NCBI RefSeq assembly: GCF_007655135.1 | Contig: NC_045132.1 | Coordinates: 12,028,001-12,092,000, forward strand | Direction: 5' to 3' | Length of the DNA: 64,000 nt | From: Punica granatum | Lineage: Eukaryota; Streptophyta; Magnoliopsida; Myrtales; Lythraceae | Shown here: positions 59,205-64,000 of the stretch, in pieces | Numbering within the stretch: position 1 is the stretch's first letter | Layout of the letters: each line of letters begins with the position of its first letter | Notes under the pieces: generated by a model | What the model was told of the DNA's origin: nothing | The model's database searches: none | The model's input: only the letters and a program-made list of their open reading frames with translations | Made by a program: the position numbers and the translations under genes

Positions 59205-59213
59205 TTTTCTTTA

Positions 59214-59756
59214 TTCTAAAATTTTCTTTTTTTAGAAAATGAATTAATTATTTTATTTTAATTTTTATAAAAATATTAATATTTTCAATATTATTAATTT
59301 GTTCAAAATTAATTAACTATTATTAATTTTTATTTTGAAATTTACTAAAAATATCTCAATAATTTATTAAAAAAAGTAAGACAACATATTAAAACTAATT
59401 TGATAATTTACTAAAAACCAATTTCGTAGTTATTAAAAATAATATAACCAATTGAACTTAGTTATCACGATTTCTAGTGATTCTACATATTTCGTAAAAA
59501 CTAATTATAATTATTAGTGATAATCTCAAATCATTTTGTACTAACTCTCAATTTGAACTAGTTATCATTAATTATGATAAACTTAGTATTAGAATATTTA
59601 CATTTCAATAATCACTCCCATTTTTATAATTTTTTGTATTTTTTATTAGTAAATATATGAACAATTTTTCTTAATAATTCCATTATCTTTTCATAAATTT
59701 ATTTCATATTTTTTAATTTATTATTAATATAAGAAAGAAAAAAGAAAAGTGAACTA
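59214..59756. other. very AT-rich spacer
   Basis: The sequence is almost entirely A and T. I see nothing in it beyond simple AT-rich runs. Confidence 0.6.
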
Positions 59757-59903
59757 AGTTTCTTCAACATCGCTTCCAATAGGCCAAAGTTCATACAATT
59801 TGGCTTCTAATTAAGTAAATTTCGTCCAGAATGGGCAAAATAGGCCAAACCTCGTCCAACTCACTTCAAACAAAGTGTATTTTTTTTCCTTAAATCACTC
59901 TAA
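59757..59903. repeat. degenerate minisatellite, left part
   Basis: Units of about 36 bases carry a TTCGTCCAAATC-like word followed by ACTCCAAATAGGCC-like sequence. The array stops at the Harbinger-like insertion and resumes at 62347. Confidence 0.65.
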
Positions 59904-62343
59904 GGGTACGTTTGGTTCGTTGGAATAGAATTTATGCAAAATAGAATAGACATGTATTAGAATAAACAGAGAATAAAATAAAAATTATAATGAACTTTTA
60001 TTTATTTGGTTAAAGGGAATAACAAAACTGAGAATTATAATTTTGAAATTTGGTTAACTTGAATAAAGAATGGAAAGAACAGAAATGAGACGAAAAGACA
60101 GAAATGCCCTTTATGCCAAATCTAATAGGATTTAATAGGATAAATAAATAACTTTAATGACAATTTTTATAATAATAAAAAATAAATATTTTAAATAATT
60201 AAAAAAAGTAAATATTTTTTTCAAAATTAATTATTTTAATTAAATTTAATGAAAATTGCGATTATTAATAAAAGTAATTATTTTAACAAATAATAATAAA
60301 ATTATTAATATTTAAATTTTTATTAATAATGAATTAAAAATGTTATTTTTATTAATTTTAATTATTAGAAATTACTATTTTAACAAATTAATAAGCATAA
60401 TTATTTAAATAATTAATAAAAAATTTCTTAATAAAAAACATACTCTCTTGTTATAAAAAATTACTGTATATTATAATTTAATTATTAATTAAATAATTAA
60501 CAAAGAATAGCCATTTTTACTTAAAATAATTATTTTACTTTGTAAATAAACTACTATTACAATAAAAATTTAATAAAGAATATTCCAGTTATTAAATAAA
60601 ATTATGAAAATTATTATTTTAAATATGAAAAAACCTGCAACGAAATTAAAATTAACCCCACTTAAAATAACCTTACATAAAACATATTTTATGCCATAAT
60701 GATAAATAATCCTGCTTAAAAAACCTTCATATAAAACATACTTTACACCATAATGAAAAATAACCATCTCATCCACAACCTCCACAATAAACATATGTTA
60801 CACCAAAATGAAAATTAAGCCTGCTTAGATCAACCTCCACAAAAATATATGTTACACCAAAATGATAAATACCGTGCTTAAAACATATTTTCAATAACGC
60901 AACAACACTAAAACTAACCATAGAATCTTATATGCAAACTTGTAACCATGTTTACACCATAACTAATGTTCTACATAATAATAACAATTAATGGTCATGG
61001 GCTATAAGTTTACAAAACAATTTAGTCATTTCTGCATATTTGTATACATTTTAAAAGGTATAATAGCTATACTAATCATACTTCCGGCAACACCACCAGC
61101 TTGGTACATCGCAATGCTCCATACTTTGAACAAAACGTCCCCTACAAATTGTACTTCATTCTTCCACCAACAAAAAGGAGCAGTGACACCAAACAAATTT
61201 CATGACTTCTTCCATTGCACCATTATAAAACCAACCAAAAGATAGTTGCCAAAATATAAATACTAAAACAACACTCAACAGATAGCTGCCAAAATATAAA
61301 TATCAAATCACCTTCACAGTTATTATTATTGCACAAAAGAACCAAACTACTATTTCAGCATTAGAGCAATTTCATTTTTACCTTAACAGCAAATTTGCTT
61401 AATTTGGAATGTATCCAAATGCAAGAATGTTGCTGGTCCAAGTTGGTGAGGAATTACAATTCTGCTTAGAAGCAGTCAAAGCAAAAGATATAACTTAGAA
61501 GCAGAGGCAGAGCCTTCAAATATCGAACTCAGACTCAGCTCAGAAGTCCAGTAATAAAGCAGAGAATGGCAGAAGACGATTTGCTTGCCAGCAAAGGCAA
61601 ATAGGTCATGAAATCCTGAGGAGAGCAGAGCATGTTATCGGACTATCAACAACCATCTCGTTCATAATCACATGAGAAATGAAACAAGTACTCAACCCAC
61701 AGCAAATTTGTTCAGAGCACAGGACAGACAGACGACAGTCCAGAGCACCCTTCACAGCAAATTTCCAATCAGGAAGGCAGAAGCAAGTTAACTTACCAAA
61801 GACAAGCGATTTCCGGCTGTGGATTGAAGGAGGATCCCGGGGAGAATTTCCGATTAGAAGGAGACTTCAACCCTAGCTGCTTCGGTTCTGGCCTGGGAGG
61901 AATTCGGCTTTGTTGTTGCTGATTGCTCGGGCAGTGGAGTGACGGAGAATTTCCGATCAACACCTCAACCCAGTTCCGCTCTTCTTCGGGTGTGTCCAGG
62001 GAGGGATCGATACCGGAGGAGGGTTCGCCTTTTCCTGCTTCGGGTCAGCGAAGGCTTCGACGATTCTAGGGTTCGGGGGCAGCAGGATCGTGAGAGAGTG
62101 AGGGCATTAGGTAGAAATTGGGGAATAAAGATGAGGCTGTTTTCGGTTTTTCACAACTTATTCCGGATTGGGCGATGCTATTCAGCATGTAGAAGGGAGG
62201 CACCCCTATTCCTTACCTAAGCATGAAAACCATTCCGATCCGGAATAGCTATACCACATGCCCATTTCCTAAACATTGGAACGAGTATTCCGCACGGAAT
62301 ACGGACGGAATGGAATCTGATTTCAAGCAAACCAAACATGGCC
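59904..62343. mobile_element. PIF/Harbinger-like DNA transposon (2440 bp), non-autonomous
   Basis: The ends are inverted repeats, GGGTACGTTTGGTTCG on the left and GGCCATGTTTGGTTTG read inward from the right. TAA is duplicated at both sides (59901-59903 and 62344-62346). TIRs of the GTTTGGTT type with a three-base TAA or TTA duplication are typical of PIF/Harbinger. The left half is AT-rich. The right 600 bases are GC-richer and contain small frames (65 codons at 61679, 93 at 61939) that I do not recognise and that could be captured host sequence. I found no transposase. Confidence 0.7.
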
Positions 62344-63000
62344 TAAATGGACCAAACCTCATCCAAGTCAGAATAAGAATATATTGAACTTCTTCTACAT
62401 TGCTTCAAATACATTAAGAATCGTCCAAACCGCACCAGATGCACCATATTTCGTCCAAATCACTCTACAAGAACCAAACTTCATCTAAATGGCTCTAAAT
62501 GGACAAAAAGTTCATCCAATTCACTCCATATAGACAATGCTTCATCTAAATAGCATAAAATAAAACTGCTCCGTTAAAACAGAAATAAACGGAACATACT
62601 TTGTACAAGTCATTCCAATTAAACCAAACTTCTTACAAATCACTTCAACTATTAGCATACTTCGACCAAATGACTCCAAAGGAACCAAACTTCATCCAAT
62701 TCCCTCAAAATAAATTAAGCTCCATCGAAATCCTTTATAATGGACCAATTTTTTTTCCAAATCGCTTCGAATAGGCCAAAGTTAATCCAATTTGGCTCCT
62801 AACAAAGAAAATTTTATCCAAATCGCTCCAAAAAGGCCGAACCTCGTCCAAGCCGCTTCAAATAGAGTATATTTCTTGCAAGTCGCTCCAAATAAATCAT
62901 ACTTCATCTAAATCACTTCAAATGAGACAACACTTCGTCCAATTTGTTGTAAATTGACCAAACTTCGTCCAGTTCACTGCAAATAAACAAACTGCACTCA
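62344..63000. repeat. degenerate minisatellite, right part, about 36-bp period
   Basis: The word CTTCGTCCAA or CTTCATCCAA, alternating with CACTCCAAAT- or CGCTTCAAAT-like words, recurs about every 34-37 bases, roughly 17-18 units. Units differ at many positions, so the array is old. Confidence 0.7.
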
Positions 63001-64000
63001 ATACCTTATTTGAGAGAATAAGGGTTGAATCTCCAAAAACCAACCCATAGTTAAAAGGCCTATGTTAACTTCACCATCCTGTTTTTATTTACGACATTAG
63101 AAATGTCCTTTTTTGGTGAAACATAAGGTTGTGCCATCCTCTTGACTGAGACTACTTCTCGCTTGAAAATTGACTCGATTGTACCACAAGATATCTTTAA
63201 TGAATTTTTTAAAAAAGAAAACCTTATAAGAAAAGCTCATCTTAAAATTAGTGGGTTGCTTAAGACCTGTTATATTGCAATCATGGTATTCTAATTAGAA
63301 TGATTGAAAATTCTAATTAAGACTGGTGAATAGAAATCTTAGCTTTTATACGGTATAAAATATTAATAAATAAGATCTTTTGAAAATTTCAATGATTTAC
63401 TATCAGTCGAGAGTTCATAATTTTCATACTTAGTATATCAGTAATTTCATTCTATATTACATAAACTACTATGATATTTCAAAATATTGATGAAAAATTA
63501 TTCCGATCTATGGAAATTCACGGGCATTGCCCCCTAATAATTTATATTACATGAAAACCATAGCCATTTCTATTTACGCTTTTCAGATCGATATTTGACA
63601 TGATGCCACCGAATAAATATTTAAAAATGTCAAGTAAACATTTGACGGGAATTTTTTTTTCTAAAAGAAATTATTAGCAAAATATACATGAAAGAACTGA
63701 AAGTTCATGATTTTACTATTCAAAAAAGAGTAGCATGGCAGGCTTAAAAAAACGTGAACTATCAATTACTTTACAATTATCAGAAAAAAAATCATAAGAG
63801 AAAAGAGATGTAGAGGAAAGACACATGCCAGACAACCAAGAGATTTCAAGTTCAATTCACGTGGCAAGGCTACTTATGCCCCTCAATAGTCAAGTAGTAT
63901 ATTTCCTTATTCTAAGGTTATGATCTCCCTTGTAACTGGGAAAAAAAAACAAAAGTAAATTTGAGACATATATGAATGTACTTAGAATTATTATTATTAA
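63001..64000. other. AT-rich intergenic tail of the window, possible SINE remnant
   Basis: I see no gene. At 63840-63960 a TTCAAGTTCAATTC stretch followed by an A-rich run could be a SINE remnant. No target duplication was found. Confidence 0.35.

Overview
This is nuclear DNA from a dicot plant. Genes are sparse and intron-rich, and most of the sequence is transposable elements. The ORF1/gag protein text in the first 2.5 kb resembles retroelement proteins I remember from pomegranate (Punica granatum, Myrtales). That species guess is from memory and untested.

Region 1, about 1-30.25 kb, is a nested pile of Ogre/Tat-like Ty3-gypsy LTR retrotransposons. All copies share LTRs with the same ends (TGTCAGCACC...GGGTGCGCACA in the sense direction). 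Element E1 (minus strand) has a 5.0-kb 5' LTR (3067-8064), a primer-binding site (3046-3063), a frameshifted DUF7745-like ORF1 (954-2452) and the start of gag (635 down to the left edge). An LTR fragment lies at about 8470-11291. Element E3 (minus) has its 5' LTR at 20694-25928, the same primer-binding site at 20673-20690, and a decayed internal region. A complete 5.8-kb solo LTR (14226-20061) with a perfect 5-bp target duplication (GGGTC) sits inside that internal region. Element E4 lies on the opposite strand and keeps a 3' UTR with a tandem-repeat array, a polypurine tract and a 2.9-kb 3' LTR (27385-30254).

Region 2, 31.7-48.9 kb, is one class XI myosin gene on the minus strand. I could assemble 27 coding exons with GT-AG borders into an uninterrupted frame of 1128 codons. 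It has a motor, six IQ motifs and a short coiled-coil tail, but no C-terminal dilute (DIL) cargo-binding domain, as in the XI-J type. Its introns carry SINEs, Mutator-type foldback elements, Helitron-like tips and a direct-repeat element.

Region 3, 51.0-56.3 kb, is a two-exon F-box/kelch gene of the OR23 type on the minus strand, with a 4.1-kb intron. It lies upstream of the myosin gene in the same direction. Such F-box proteins are expected to be SCF ubiquitin-ligase adaptors. Nothing links it functionally to the myosin.

Region 4, 56.4-64 kb, has no gene that I can support. It contains a Mutator-type foldback element with a 9-bp target duplication, and a PIF/Harbinger-like element with a TAA target duplication. 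The latter is inserted in a degenerate minisatellite of about 36 bp.
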